A stretch of 47,242 nt of DNA, from the NCBI GenBank assembly GCA_014802445.1, contig JAAVCF010000001.1, positions 1 to 47,242 of the forward strand, in the 5' to 3' direction. Positions 23,245-30,006 of the stretch are shown piece by piece. A program made the translations under genes and the position numbers. The notes beneath the pieces are model-generated. The model had not been told where the DNA came from, made no database searches, and worked only from the letters and a program-made list of their open reading frames with translations. Positions within the stretch are counted from its first letter, which is position 1, and each line of letters begins with the position of its first letter. The DNA comes from Bacteroides sp. Lineage in GTDB: Bacteria > Bacteroidota > Bacteroidia > Bacteroidales > Muribaculaceae.

Positions 23245-23820
23245 TTAGTTGAGATAACCCTCCGGGGCCGGGTCAGTGACAATAACAGTCTTGCCGGTGA
23301 GGCCGCCCAGGAGCGAAGTGAGATTGGCAACAGCCTCCTTGCGGGCTCGGGCCACATAGCCTTTCTGATAGATGCCTTTACGGTAGTTGTCGCGTACGTT
23401 TGATTTGATTTTGTTCTCTTCGGCGGTGGTGAAGTTCGACGAACCCATGAAGCTGTCGCTCCAGGTGTCAATCACCTGATAGGCTCCGGCATCGGTTGAC
23501 TCATACACGTCCACAATCTCGCGGGGGAGAGTGACAGAAAGAGTGTCGCCGCTCTCTGTCATCTTCACACTGTCAAGGTCAAACGAGATAGAACCTTTCA
23601 GAGCCACGCGGCCAAAAAGGTGGCGATCGCCTATTGTGCCTTTCACGGGCACATCATCATAAATCTCCACCGAACAGAGGCGAAGCATGGGGGTGACATC
23701 GGTAATCTTGGCTTCCTGCATGGTGACATTGTCGGCTTCAGGAGCCACGTACCACTTGTAGGCCACAAAACCTGCGGCCACGAGAATGATGAGTACAATA
23801 ATGGTTCTGATAGCTTTCAT
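23245..23820 (-). CDS. DUF4230 protein, membrane anchored
   Basis: 191 residues with an N-terminal hydrophobic anchor (IRTIIVLIILVAAGFVAYKW) and a periplasmic DUF4230 domain: LRLCSVEIYDDVPVKG, GRVALKGSISFDLD, LPREIVDVYESTD, then a helical end with ARARKEAVANLTSLLGGL. It has the same architecture as the adjacent lipoprotein; the two may form a pair across the periplasm. Function is unknown in the family. Its start lies one base from the stop of the lipoprotein gene. Confidence 0.82.
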   Translation of the reverse strand: MKAIRTIIVLIILVAAGFVAYKWYVAPEADNVTMQEAKITDVTPMLRLCSVEIYDDVPVKGTIGDRHLFGRVALKGSISFDLDSVKMTESGDTLSVTLPREIVDVYESTDAGAYQVIDTWSDSFMGSSNFTTAEENKIKSNVRDNYRKGIYQKGYVARARKEAVANLTSLLGGLTGKTVIVTDPAPEGYLN

Positions 23821-23821
23821 G

Positions 23822-24451
23822 TCACTTGAAGTTTACGATTACGTTATAGCCGTCACTGCCCAGGAGTGCCTTGAAATAGGCATCGGCCTTGGCGCGGGCC
23901 TCAGCTTCGAGGCGTGAGCGGAACTCGGATTTCTCCTCCACCTCCTGCTTCAGGGCGGCGTTCATCTTCTCCTTGATTTCGGCGCGCTCCTTGGCGTCGA
24001 TTTCAGAGCGGAGGCCACTCACACGGTAATGGTCCTCGCGTATCTCCATGTCGCGTCCGGCAAATTCGGTCTGCACCTGCGGCAGAGTGATGGTGATGGT
24101 CTTCGTTGCGTCGTCCACCTTCACGTCGTCGGGCGTGAGGCCACTGAGGTCAACATAGGCTTTCAGATAGGTGTCGTAGGAATAAGCGGCCTTGCGGTTG
24201 CCCACTTTCACGGCATCCATCAATCCGGCGGCCATCTGCTTCATGCCCTCGGCCTTGGCTAGGTCTATATCGTCAATAGTGGCCATCTTTGAAATGGTCA
24301 TCTGCGCGAGCACAAGCTTGTTGACCGACTTAACCTCCGACAGATAATTGCGCCCCTGCTCCTGCCGCTCCATTTCCCGGCAACCGCCAAGGATCATGGA
24401 GCAGGCCAGAGCAAGGCCGATGAAGCTGCAAAATGTTTTATTAATCTGCAT
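23822..24451 (-). CDS. DUF4230 lipoprotein
   Basis: 209 residues with a lipoprotein signal (MILGGC, lipid-bound Cys24), then a DUF4230 domain: KSVNKLVLAQMTISKMATID, YDTYLKAYVDLSGL, ITITLPQVQTEFAGRDMEI, and a long charged helix (EIDAKERAEIKEKMNAALKQ) before the closing AYFKALLGSDGYNVIVNF. It should be fixed to the inner or outer membrane facing the periplasm. It is tandem to the inner-membrane DUF4230 protein and 9 bases after the OmpA-domain gene. Confidence 0.83.
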   Translation of the reverse strand: MQINKTFCSFIGLALACSMILGGCREMERQEQGRNYLSEVKSVNKLVLAQMTISKMATIDDIDLAKAEGMKQMAAGLMDAVKVGNRKAAYSYDTYLKAYVDLSGLTPDDVKVDDATKTITITLPQVQTEFAGRDMEIREDHYRVSGLRSEIDAKERAEIKEKMNAALKQEVEEKSEFRSRLEAEARAKADAYFKALLGSDGYNVIVNFK

Positions 24452-24460
24452 AGAGCACTG

Positions 24461-25378
24461 TCAAATAATCTCGAATTCGGTGCGGCGGTTCACGTCCGAC
24501 GTGGGATTCTCGGGATCCTTGAGCTCGGAGCTGCCTTTGCCCACAGCCTCCAGGCGCGATGCGTCAATGCCTTCCTTGTTGACAAGGAAATCCTTGGCAG
24601 CCTGAGCGCGATCCTCCGAGAGTTTCTGATTGACGGCGGCTTCACCTTCGGCTGAAGTGTGACCCTCAATGCGCAGGCGCAGCTCGGGGTTCTGCTTCAT
24701 CACCTTGGCCAGGTCATGGAGAGCTAGCTTGGCGTCGTCGTTAAGGTCGGCCTTGCCCTGCTCAAACTGAGCGGCATTGAAATTGGTCTCGATTTCGGCA
24801 ATCTGCTGCACAAAAACGGTGTCGCGCACAATCACCTCTTTCTCAACAATCTTCTCCACTTCCACCACCTTCTCACCGCGGGGCAGGCACAGGGCCACTA
24901 CCACACCGGCCACAAGCAGAGCCAGCAGCAGCCAGAGCCACCAGGGCAGGCCCTTCTTGGAAGCTACCGCCACCGGAGGAACATAACCATTCAGGTATTC
25001 AAGGCGGTAGCCGCCCTTTTCGCCCTTCATGGTCTTTTCAAACTCGGCCACTTCAATGTCGTAGAGCTTGCCCTGCTCCACCATGCGGTCAAACGAAGGC
25101 TTGGACCACACCTGCGACAGCGCCACCTTTGAGCCGTCCTGAAGATCAATCACTTCGTCGGGCTTGGCGAAATAAAGGCTCATTTTGCTATTGAACTTCT
25201 CAGCCTCGTCCACGGGCAGGAAGTTCTCGGCCACGCCCTTATCAGGGCAGATGGAATTGGGGAAAGCCTTGCGGAGGTCTTCGAGAGTGGCCTGAGGATA
25301 CATCACCACGTAAGCGTGAGCAATGCCAAGGGCTGTACGGTTTTGAGCTTTACCGTAAACTTTTATTTTGCTTGCCAT
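24461..25378 (-). CDS. Inner-membrane protein with cytosolic N-domain and periplasmic OmpA domain
   Basis: 305 residues. Residues 1-140 form a soluble domain (KIKVYGKAQNRTALGIAHAY, LEDLRKAFPNSICPDKG, LSQVWSKPSFDRMV) with no family I recognise. One transmembrane helix follows (LPWWLWLLLALLVAGVVVAL, about 145-165), then a short coiled coil of VEK repeats. The C-terminal OmpA/MotB-like peptidoglycan-binding domain starts near IETNFNAAQFEQGKADL and includes LRIEGHTSAEGEAAVNQKLS, RAQAAKDFLV and NRRTEFEI. It could couple a cytosolic event to the cell wall. Confidence 0.82.
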   Translation of the reverse strand: MASKIKVYGKAQNRTALGIAHAYVVMYPQATLEDLRKAFPNSICPDKGVAENFLPVDEAEKFNSKMSLYFAKPDEVIDLQDGSKVALSQVWSKPSFDRMVEQGKLYDIEVAEFEKTMKGEKGGYRLEYLNGYVPPVAVASKKGLPWWLWLLLALLVAGVVVALCLPRGEKVVEVEKIVEKEVIVRDTVFVQQIAEIETNFNAAQFEQGKADLNDDAKLALHDLAKVMKQNPELRLRIEGHTSAEGEAAVNQKLSEDRAQAAKDFLVNKEGIDASRLEAVGKGSSELKDPENPTSDVNRRTEFEII

Positions 25379-25442
25379 AATTCTTGACTTTAAGGGTTAA
25401 TTAAGCAGCCCTGATGGCTTCCTTAATATTGCAGTGAATGTG

Positions 25443-25871
25443 TCAGTCTTCGTCGTCGGGTTCGAAGGACACTTCAAGCTCGGGCTCTGACTTCACGAGG
25501 TCACAGAGCATGAGCACGGCGGCATCCTGGTCAATATCCAGGGCGTCGGCCAGAGCCAGCAGATTGTGAACTTCGCCGTAGGTGAGCACGTTGTCACACA
25601 GCGCCATCTGCAGCAGCGCCTGGAACACTTCGCCTGTTTCCTCATCGTTAACCTTGGCAGCGTGCTTCAGGGCAAAGTCAGTGGCCTTTTCTTCGTTCAT
25701 ATTCTTGAGTTCCACCAGGGCGGCGGTCACATTCATGCTCAGTTCCTTTTCAGTCAGGCCCAGAGCCTCGGCAATTTCGCCGATGGTGGTGCGTTCCACT
25801 TCTGAGAATTCACCGTCGGCCCAGATGATGGCCGCAAGGATAGAACCTATGGTTGCGTTGGATGTCTTCAT
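25443..25871 (-). CDS. TerB-family (tellurite resistance B-like) protein
   Basis: 142 residues, all helical. The start resembles TerB: IGSILAAIIWADGEFSEVERTTIGEIAEALGL, with the acidic 'DGEFSEVE' metal-type loop. A second half repeats the pattern with LLQMALCDNVLTYGEVHNLL. TerB proteins are linked to tellurium resistance and phage or stress protection through membrane-associated complexes; the exact role is open. It is separated by 19 bases from the lysine-rich gene and by 64 from the OmpA-domain gene. Confidence 0.75.
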   Translation of the reverse strand: MKTSNATIGSILAAIIWADGEFSEVERTTIGEIAEALGLTEKELSMNVTAALVELKNMNEEKATDFALKHAAKVNDEETGEVFQALLQMALCDNVLTYGEVHNLLALADALDIDQDAAVLMLCDLVKSEPELEVSFEPDDED

Positions 25872-25890
25872 TTTTCTTAGCGATTGAGGA

Positions 25891-26151
25891 TTAACGGAAA
25901 AGACGTTTCAGGCGGTTAGCCAAAGAGTTTTTGGCCTTGCGGGCCTTGGCCATGCGAGCGGCAATCTCCTTGCCTTCCTTGGTGCGTTTGTCCACCCTGC
26001 CTGAGGCGGTTCTCTTGAGTTTTGATGCAGGTTTCTTGGGTGCTGAAGCTTTTGCCTTAGCGGCGCGTGCCTTGACCAGACGCTCCTTGAGTACCTTATA
26101 CTCCTTGGTGCGCTTATCCATCTTGCCTGCGGCGGTTGTCTTTACTGCCAT
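25891..26151 (-). CDS. Lysine-rich protein with two tandem repeats, 86 residues
   Basis: Two near-identical units can be aligned: TAAGKMDKRTKEYKVLKERL and TASGRVDKRTKEGKEIAARM, each continuing into a (V/M)(V/A)KAR.AK tail, joined by a KKPASKLKR linker. The total charge is strongly positive, as in histone-H1-like DNA-binding proteins. It is likely to bind nucleic acid or act as an adaptor; this is inference from composition. It sits between the PD-(D/E)XK gene and terB. Confidence 0.65.
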   Translation of the reverse strand: MAVKTTAAGKMDKRTKEYKVLKERLVKARAAKAKASAPKKPASKLKRTASGRVDKRTKEGKEIAARMAKARKAKNSLANRLKRLFR

Positions 26152-26168
26152 AGTTTTGATTGAATTAA

Positions 26169-26202
26169 GTGATTATACTATTATTGTGATTATACTATTA
26201 TT
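26169..26202. repeat. Perfect 17-bp tandem repeat over a stop codon
   Basis: GTGATTATACTATTATT is present twice without a gap (26169-26185 and 26186-26202). The stop codon of the PD-(D/E)XK gene (TAA, 26190-26192 on the minus strand) lies within the second unit. Confidence 0.8.
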
Positions 26203-26867
26203 AATGTGTAATAAAACTGATGACCAGTTATTGTGGTAGGATGCCAGGCCACCGAGTAGTCGCCCGTCAGGATGAACGGCGGTAGCCCCTTTGCGGTCGA
26301 GGTGAGGCGCGTCCAGTTCATCGGCCCGTGCACATGCTCGCGGCCACCGGCAGTGGAAAAAGCATCGCATATCGAGCCTGCACGCGGGCCACGGGTGTAG
26401 TAGGGTTCGTTGGTCAGCATCACTGCCACGCCGCCCGCCACATTGCCCGGAAACAGCTCGCGGATGAGCTCTATGCGCCTCACATCCTTCCAGAAATTAT
26501 AGGAAACGATATCCTGCGCACCGTGGTTTTTCACGATCTCCACTCCGGGTAACAGAGTGCTGAAGCGCTCGATGTCGGTGACAATTCTTCGGGTAGGATA
26601 TTTGAGTTCGACAACGGCATACTCCTGTCCGACTCTCACCACCAGGTCAAGACGAAGGTCACTACTCCATTCGTAGCCGCGGGGTTGGGCGAGAGTATTG
26701 GGAATAAAATATTCCACATCCACATCATCGTAATGTCCGCTCGCACGCAGAGCCACCGCAAGCTGCATCTGGAAGTCGCGCTCATTGAACATCAGCTCCT
26801 GCTGCCGCTCAATAAATGCAGTGATATCCTCCGTAAGCCCGGCTATCAGAGCACTTTTCCCAGCCAT
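26190..26867 (-). CDS. PD-(D/E)XK nuclease-like protein of the island
   Basis: 225 residues. ERDFQMQLAVALRASGHY is followed by a likely active site, LRLDLVVRVGQEYAVVELKYPTR, with Asp in the first strand and ExK in the second, as in restriction-endonuclease-like folds. Later parts (YNFWKDVRRIELIRELFPGN, GVAVMLTNEPYYTRGPR) resemble DUFs in uncharacterised restriction-like proteins. It differs from the 15479-16447 protein, sharing only the fold signature. Its ATG overlaps the TGA of the preceding module gene by one base (TGATG). Confidence 0.68.
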   Translation of the reverse strand: MAGKSALIAGLTEDITAFIERQQELMFNERDFQMQLAVALRASGHYDDVDVEYFIPNTLAQPRGYEWSSDLRLDLVVRVGQEYAVVELKYPTRRIVTDIERFSTLLPGVEIVKNHGAQDIVSYNFWKDVRRIELIRELFPGNVAGGVAVMLTNEPYYTRGPRAGSICDAFSTAGGREHVHGPMNWTRLTSTAKGLPPFILTGDYSVAWHPTTITGHQFYYTLIIV

Positions 26868-27718
26868 CAGAATTTGATATTTTTCTTGGAGACGGACGTT
26901 TTACGGAAATTTCCATTTGAATATAGCGCCACGTCATTAGGCAAAAGAGCAGGAAGGACGCCCTTTGAACCATATTTAGTAGTAAGACGCGCTAACTGCA
27001 TCATAAACTTCTCGTAGCGGTCAGTGTTTTTTTCTTTTACATCTTTAAGTGAATCAGCATCTAAACCTGTGAAATCAATCGCATCCTCCTCGTCTATCTC
27101 AATGAGAATTTTCTTAAATTCCCTTAAGTCGTTAGCACTTTCCAAAGAGTAGTTTCTAAACCAGTATCCACCATCCAGGATTCTTCCTTCTGAAGTTTTG
27201 TAATAAATATAATCGGATGTGGTTTTTGTATCGATAATCACCTCACGATTACCACCGGCAGGAGCAGAACTTGCTGCGGTCCGGGGCTTCTCAAGTTTTG
27301 CGATTCGGGCCTCCAGGGCGTCGAGGCGTTTGAGTATTTCGTCGAGCTGTTTCATTTCTTCAGGTGTCAGTTCTTCGTCCTTGGGTTTGTTATTATTTTT
27401 CGCTACGGGGGCAGGTTTGGGAGCAGTAGCAGCTGATTCAGCCTTTGCCTTGGGCGCCTTTGGTTCTGCCGGAGACAGCTGTGATTTGCTCTCGGCCGGA
27501 GCCGCAGCGGTCGGAGCACTTGCAAGGAATTTCACAAGTTTGCTGCCGCCCTGCTGCGTGGTCCATTTGGGGTCAAAGTCAAAGCCGACGGCCTCGGCAA
27601 TAGCGCGCAGGCCGCCCTTGGCGTTGGCAAGCACCTGGCCCGATTGCATTACCACAACCTTGCCGTTGTCCTCCACAATCACCTCGTAGCAATCGTATTT
27701 AGCTGTCTTTTTTGCCAT
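26867..27718 (-). CDS. Repeat-module protein with linker and C-terminal domain
   Basis: 283 residues. Residues 1-65 hold one copy of a module found twice in the product of 28166-28552 (YEVIVEDNGKVVVMQSGQVL, GGLRAIAEAVGF, DPKWTTQQGGSKLVKFL). An Ala/Pro/Lys-rich linker (about 70-110) and a coiled coil (LDEILKRLDALEARIAKLEK) follow. The C-terminal domain is unassigned (IIDTKTTSDYIYYKTSEGRI, GGYWFRNYSLESANDLREFK, LARLTTKYGSKGVLPALL). The function is unknown; the architecture suggests an adaptor joining a recognition module to an oligomer. Confidence 0.7.
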   Translation of the reverse strand: MAKKTAKYDCYEVIVEDNGKVVVMQSGQVLANAKGGLRAIAEAVGFDFDPKWTTQQGGSKLVKFLASAPTAAAPAESKSQLSPAEPKAPKAKAESAATAPKPAPVAKNNNKPKDEELTPEEMKQLDEILKRLDALEARIAKLEKPRTAASSAPAGGNREVIIDTKTTSDYIYYKTSEGRILDGGYWFRNYSLESANDLREFKKILIEIDEEDAIDFTGLDADSLKDVKEKNTDRYEKFMMQLARLTTKYGSKGVLPALLPNDVALYSNGNFRKTSVSKKNIKF

Positions 27719-27727
27719 AAGAAAACT

Positions 27728-28153
27728 TTAGCGGTAAAGAATCTCCTGCATCTTAGCCTTGGTGGTCTGCTTGGGCATGAACCGGGCCGAAACAAGCGGT
27801 CTCTGAGGCAGGCAGGTGGTCCAGTCGTCCACGGTGGCCACCTGAACCTCGCCGGCTATCTTCCTGAGCGCATGCAGTGTGTTGCCAAACACCTGATCGG
27901 AATCGATGTGGCCCGAACCGTCGCGCGAAATGGTGTATTCGCCTATTTAGGCCAGACTGCCTTCGCCGTACTCCTTGATGAGTTTAGCGCCGAACTGCTG
28001 GGTGGCCCACTTCGAATCTTATTGGAATCCAACAGCCTTTGCACACTCGCGCAGAGAGGCTATCACGTTGTCGAAGATGCGGCACACTCTGATTGGCCCG
28101 CTATCTTCAACCGTGATGATATATTCGCCTGAAATTGCTGATTGCTGGGCCAC
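27728..28153 (-). pseudogene. Third repeat-module gene, broken by two in-frame TAA codons
   Basis: From a GTG at 28153 the frame reads VAQQSAISGEYIITVEDSGP, then RVCRIFDNV and SLRECAKAVGFQ, then TAA (28021-28019), DSKWATQQFGAKLIKEYGEG, then TAA (27949-27947), then IGEYTISRDGSGHIDSDQVF, and on to a stop at 27730-27728. The two modules align with those of the intact gene 28166-28552, and the first 55 bases are nearly identical to that gene's start, where ATG-GCT has become GTG-GCC. The frame is otherwise unbroken over 141 codons, so decay is recent or the stops are read through. Confidence 0.75.
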
Positions 28154-28165
28154 TTTCGCTTCTGT

Positions 28166-28552
28166 TTATTTATTTTCGTTAATGAAGTCAACGAGCTTTG
28201 AGCCGAACTGGCGGGTGTTCCAGTCAGGATTGGCGGCAAAGCCGGTAGCCTCGGCCACTTCGCGGAGGGCGCCCTTGGTGTTGTCGTAGGTGCGGTAGGT
28301 TTCGATGCTGCCGCTGTCGCGCTTCACGATAGTGTATTCGCCAATGGTGGCCTCGTTGCCCTCGCCAAACTCCTTGATGAGCTTTGAGCCGAACTGACGG
28401 GTAGTCCAGTTGGGGTCATAAGCGAAGTTCTTTGAGTCGGCACACTCGCGCAGAGAGCCCTTCACGTTATCGTAGATTTTGAGGACGCGAATTGAGCCGC
28501 TATCTTCAACTGTGATAATATATTCGCCTGAAATTGCTGATTTCTTAGCCAT
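28166..28552 (-). CDS. Two-module repeat protein, 128 residues
   Basis: After MAKKSAISG come two copies of the module. The first is EYIITVEDSGSIRVLKIYDN, KGSLRECADSKNFAYDPNW, TTRQFGSKLIKEFGEG. The second is EYTIVKRDSGSIETYRTYDN, KGALREVAEATGFAANPDW, NTRQFGSKLVDFINE. The pattern 'Y.I...DSGSI....YDN.KG.LRE.A...F..(D/N)P.W.TRQFGSKL' is about 55 residues and matches no domain I can name. It is the first gene of the upstream island unit. Confidence 0.75.
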   Translation of the reverse strand: MAKKSAISGEYIITVEDSGSIRVLKIYDNVKGSLRECADSKNFAYDPNWTTRQFGSKLIKEFGEGNEATIGEYTIVKRDSGSIETYRTYDNTKGALREVAEATGFAANPDWNTRQFGSKLVDFINENK

Positions 28553-28591
28553 AATAGAGTTGTTGTTTTTTTATTTAGATTCTTATAATTG

Positions 28592-28599
28592 CAAAGTTA
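28592..28599 (-). promoter_or_regulatory. -7 element at the head of the island operon
   Basis: The minus strand reads TAACTTTG, an exact TAnnTTTG match, giving a leader of about 36 bases before the ATG at 28552. A candidate operator-like GTGTGACAC lies upstream near 28629-28637. Confidence 0.5.
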
Positions 28600-28767
28600 T
28601 TAAACATAATGAGGAGGGTTAGCCTGCGTGTGTGACACATCTTTTCACAAAAGTGAGCAATAACATTCCCGGGGCATCCACTCTGCGTCAACTTTGAGGT
28701 CACAGCCGGAGGCCTCACGCCGCATCCTTCTGATTATCAAGACGGTTCTGAAGCAGTATCATCCTCT

Positions 28768-29061
28768 TCATGACGCCTCAAGCGAGGCGTGATGGGGGGG
28801 GGTAAAACGCTCATTTTCAGGATATTGCAAACAGCGTGAAAAATAGGCGAAAAAGTCAGTGTTGAGCGCCAGGCTCAGCTTGTAGAGCAGCCCGGTGTCA
28901 ATGCATGCGCGAGAGAAAATGTCGTAGACATTCCGCCGGTCGCAATGGATTTTGCGGCTGAGCCATGTCACCGAACGCTCCTGGCGTCGGAGTTCTTCCT
29001 CAATAATTTTTCCGATAAAAATCGGCTCGTTTTCCAGATTATCAACGATATCCTGCTTCAT
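28768..29061 (-). CDS. XRE-like helix-turn-helix regulator with a C9 tract near its end
   Basis: 97 residues. GKIIEEELRRQERSVTWLSR KIHCDRRNVYDIFSR is a helix-turn-helix of the XRE/lambda-repressor sort common in Bacteroidales, followed by TGLLYKLSLALNTDFFAYFS. Nine C residues in the coding strand (9 G on the plus strand, 28794-28802) encode TPP of the tail TPPHHASLEAS. A one-base change in that tract would alter the last ten residues. It lies just upstream of the island and is likely to control it, though this is inferred only from position. Confidence 0.7.
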   Translation of the reverse strand: MKQDIVDNLENEPIFIGKIIEEELRRQERSVTWLSRKIHCDRRNVYDIFSRACIDTGLLYKLSLALNTDFFAYFSRCLQYPENERFTPPHHASLEAS

Positions 29062-29326
29062 AACATTCGCATATTTTCACATTAGGCCACCACTCCACGG
29101 AGCGCAGACCTAAAAGTCAAAATATTGCAAACGGGACGCAATCTATGTTGTCATTTCGATGCCGAAGCATCGGGGAGGAAGAGCCGTTCCATCACTTTCC
29201 GCCACTTTCGCGGCCGAATTGCCGAGGTGATGTAATCCTACCCACTGTCCGTACATCGGACAGCTTGCACTGCAAAATTACACCATTCCAATCCAAACTT
29301 CCAAGACAAAACCGTGAAAAATTATT
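29062..29326. other. Intergenic region with REP-like element and hairpins
   Basis: 265 bases without a gene, between the XRE-like regulator and pabA. It contains GTCATTTCGATGCCGAAGCA (from about 29150), like the dispersed 'GTCATTTCGA..GAAGC..' palindromes of Bacteroidetes, with CGATGC-CGAA-GCATCG at 29157-29172. A 7-bp stem CTGTCCG/CGGACAG lies at 29245-29263. A minus-strand TAATTTTG at 29273-29280 could start a long leader for the regulator. Confidence 0.5.
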
Positions 29327-29947
29327 TCACACTCCCTTTCTCCTTCCGGAGCCGGCGGTGAGGCGGAGGAAGCGGCGGAGGAGGTGGGGGCCGTGGGTGG
29401 TGATGATGCTTTCGGGGTGGAACTGGAGGCCGAAGAGGGGGTGGGTGCGGTGACTGATGGACATGATGAGGCCGTCTTCGTCGCGTGAGGTGACGGTGAG
29501 CGGAGTGTCGGCGGCCATGGTCGATTCGTCAATCACCCATGAGTGATAGCGGCCCACGGTGACGCGCTGACCACTGAGGAAGCCCACCAGAGGGTCAGAA
29601 GGGTCCTCTATGTGGAGCGGCGAGGGGTGGCCGTGGCGTGGCGCGTCCAGCTGCCGCAAGCCGCACCCGAAAGCTTCGGCAATCGCCTGACAGCCAAGAC
29701 ACACTCCGAGGATGGGTATCTGCCCTGCACACCGTTTTATCACCTCCGGCATGCGCCCTGCCTCGGCCGGAAGTCCGGGACCCGGCGAAAGAATCAGGCC
29801 ATCGTAACCCTCGGCCTGAGGGAGCGTTACACGGTCATTTTTCACCACATCCCACTCCAGGCCGGGAAACTCGCGCCTGCACTGTCGAAGCAACCCGACG
29901 ATGTTAAACACAAACGAATCGTAATTGTCAATCAGGAGAATTTTCAT
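29327..29947 (-). CDS. pabA: Glutamine amidotransferase of aminodeoxychorismate/anthranilate synthase
   Basis: 206 residues, a class I glutamine amidotransferase of the TrpG/PabA group. LLIDNYDSFVFNIVGLLRQC starts the protein. GLILSPGPGLP forms the oxyanion region, ILGVCLGCQAIAEAFG holds the nucleophile Cys, and LFGLQFHPESIITTHG holds the catalytic His and Glu. It releases ammonia from glutamine for its partner, here the PabB-like protein encoded divergently at 30007. PabA is preferred over TrpG because pabB and pabC are adjacent and no trp genes are seen. Confidence 0.88.
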   Translation of the reverse strand: MKILLIDNYDSFVFNIVGLLRQCRREFPGLEWDVVKNDRVTLPQAEGYDGLILSPGPGLPAEAGRMPEVIKRCAGQIPILGVCLGCQAIAEAFGCGLRQLDAPRHGHPSPLHIEDPSDPLVGFLSGQRVTVGRYHSWVIDESTMAADTPLTVTSRDEDGLIMSISHRTHPLFGLQFHPESIITTHGPHLLRRFLRLTAGSGRRKGV

Positions 29948-29958
29948 CGCAATTCTTT

Positions 29959-29978
29959 GTAACTTTGCACAAAGTTAC
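29959..29978. promoter_or_regulatory. Palindromic divergent promoter between pabA and pabB
   Basis: GTAACTTTG-CA-CAAAGTTAC is a perfect palindrome with 9-base arms. Each strand therefore carries an exact TAACTTTG -7 element (29960-29967 plus, 29970-29977 minus). Predicted transcript starts are near 29971 (plus) and 29966 (minus), within a few bases of each other. Confidence 0.65.
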
Positions 29979-30006
29979 ACACTTTTTTATTCTCTGTCCG
30001 CCCACG

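Noticed and set aside
27644-28289. Two plus-strand frames (162 and 104 codons) across the broken module gene
   Set aside because: The minus-strand reading aligns with the neighbouring module genes apart from two stops, which explains why the opposite strand looks open.
26867-28552. Possible CRISPR-like or VNTR array suggested by the repeated DNA near 27700-28550
   Set aside because: The repeats are diverged protein-coding modules without regular spacers.
28669-28771. 18-codon frame starting ATG at 28771 and overlapping the stop of the XRE-like gene
   Set aside because: Too short, with no recognisable features beyond the ATGA overlap; probably chance.
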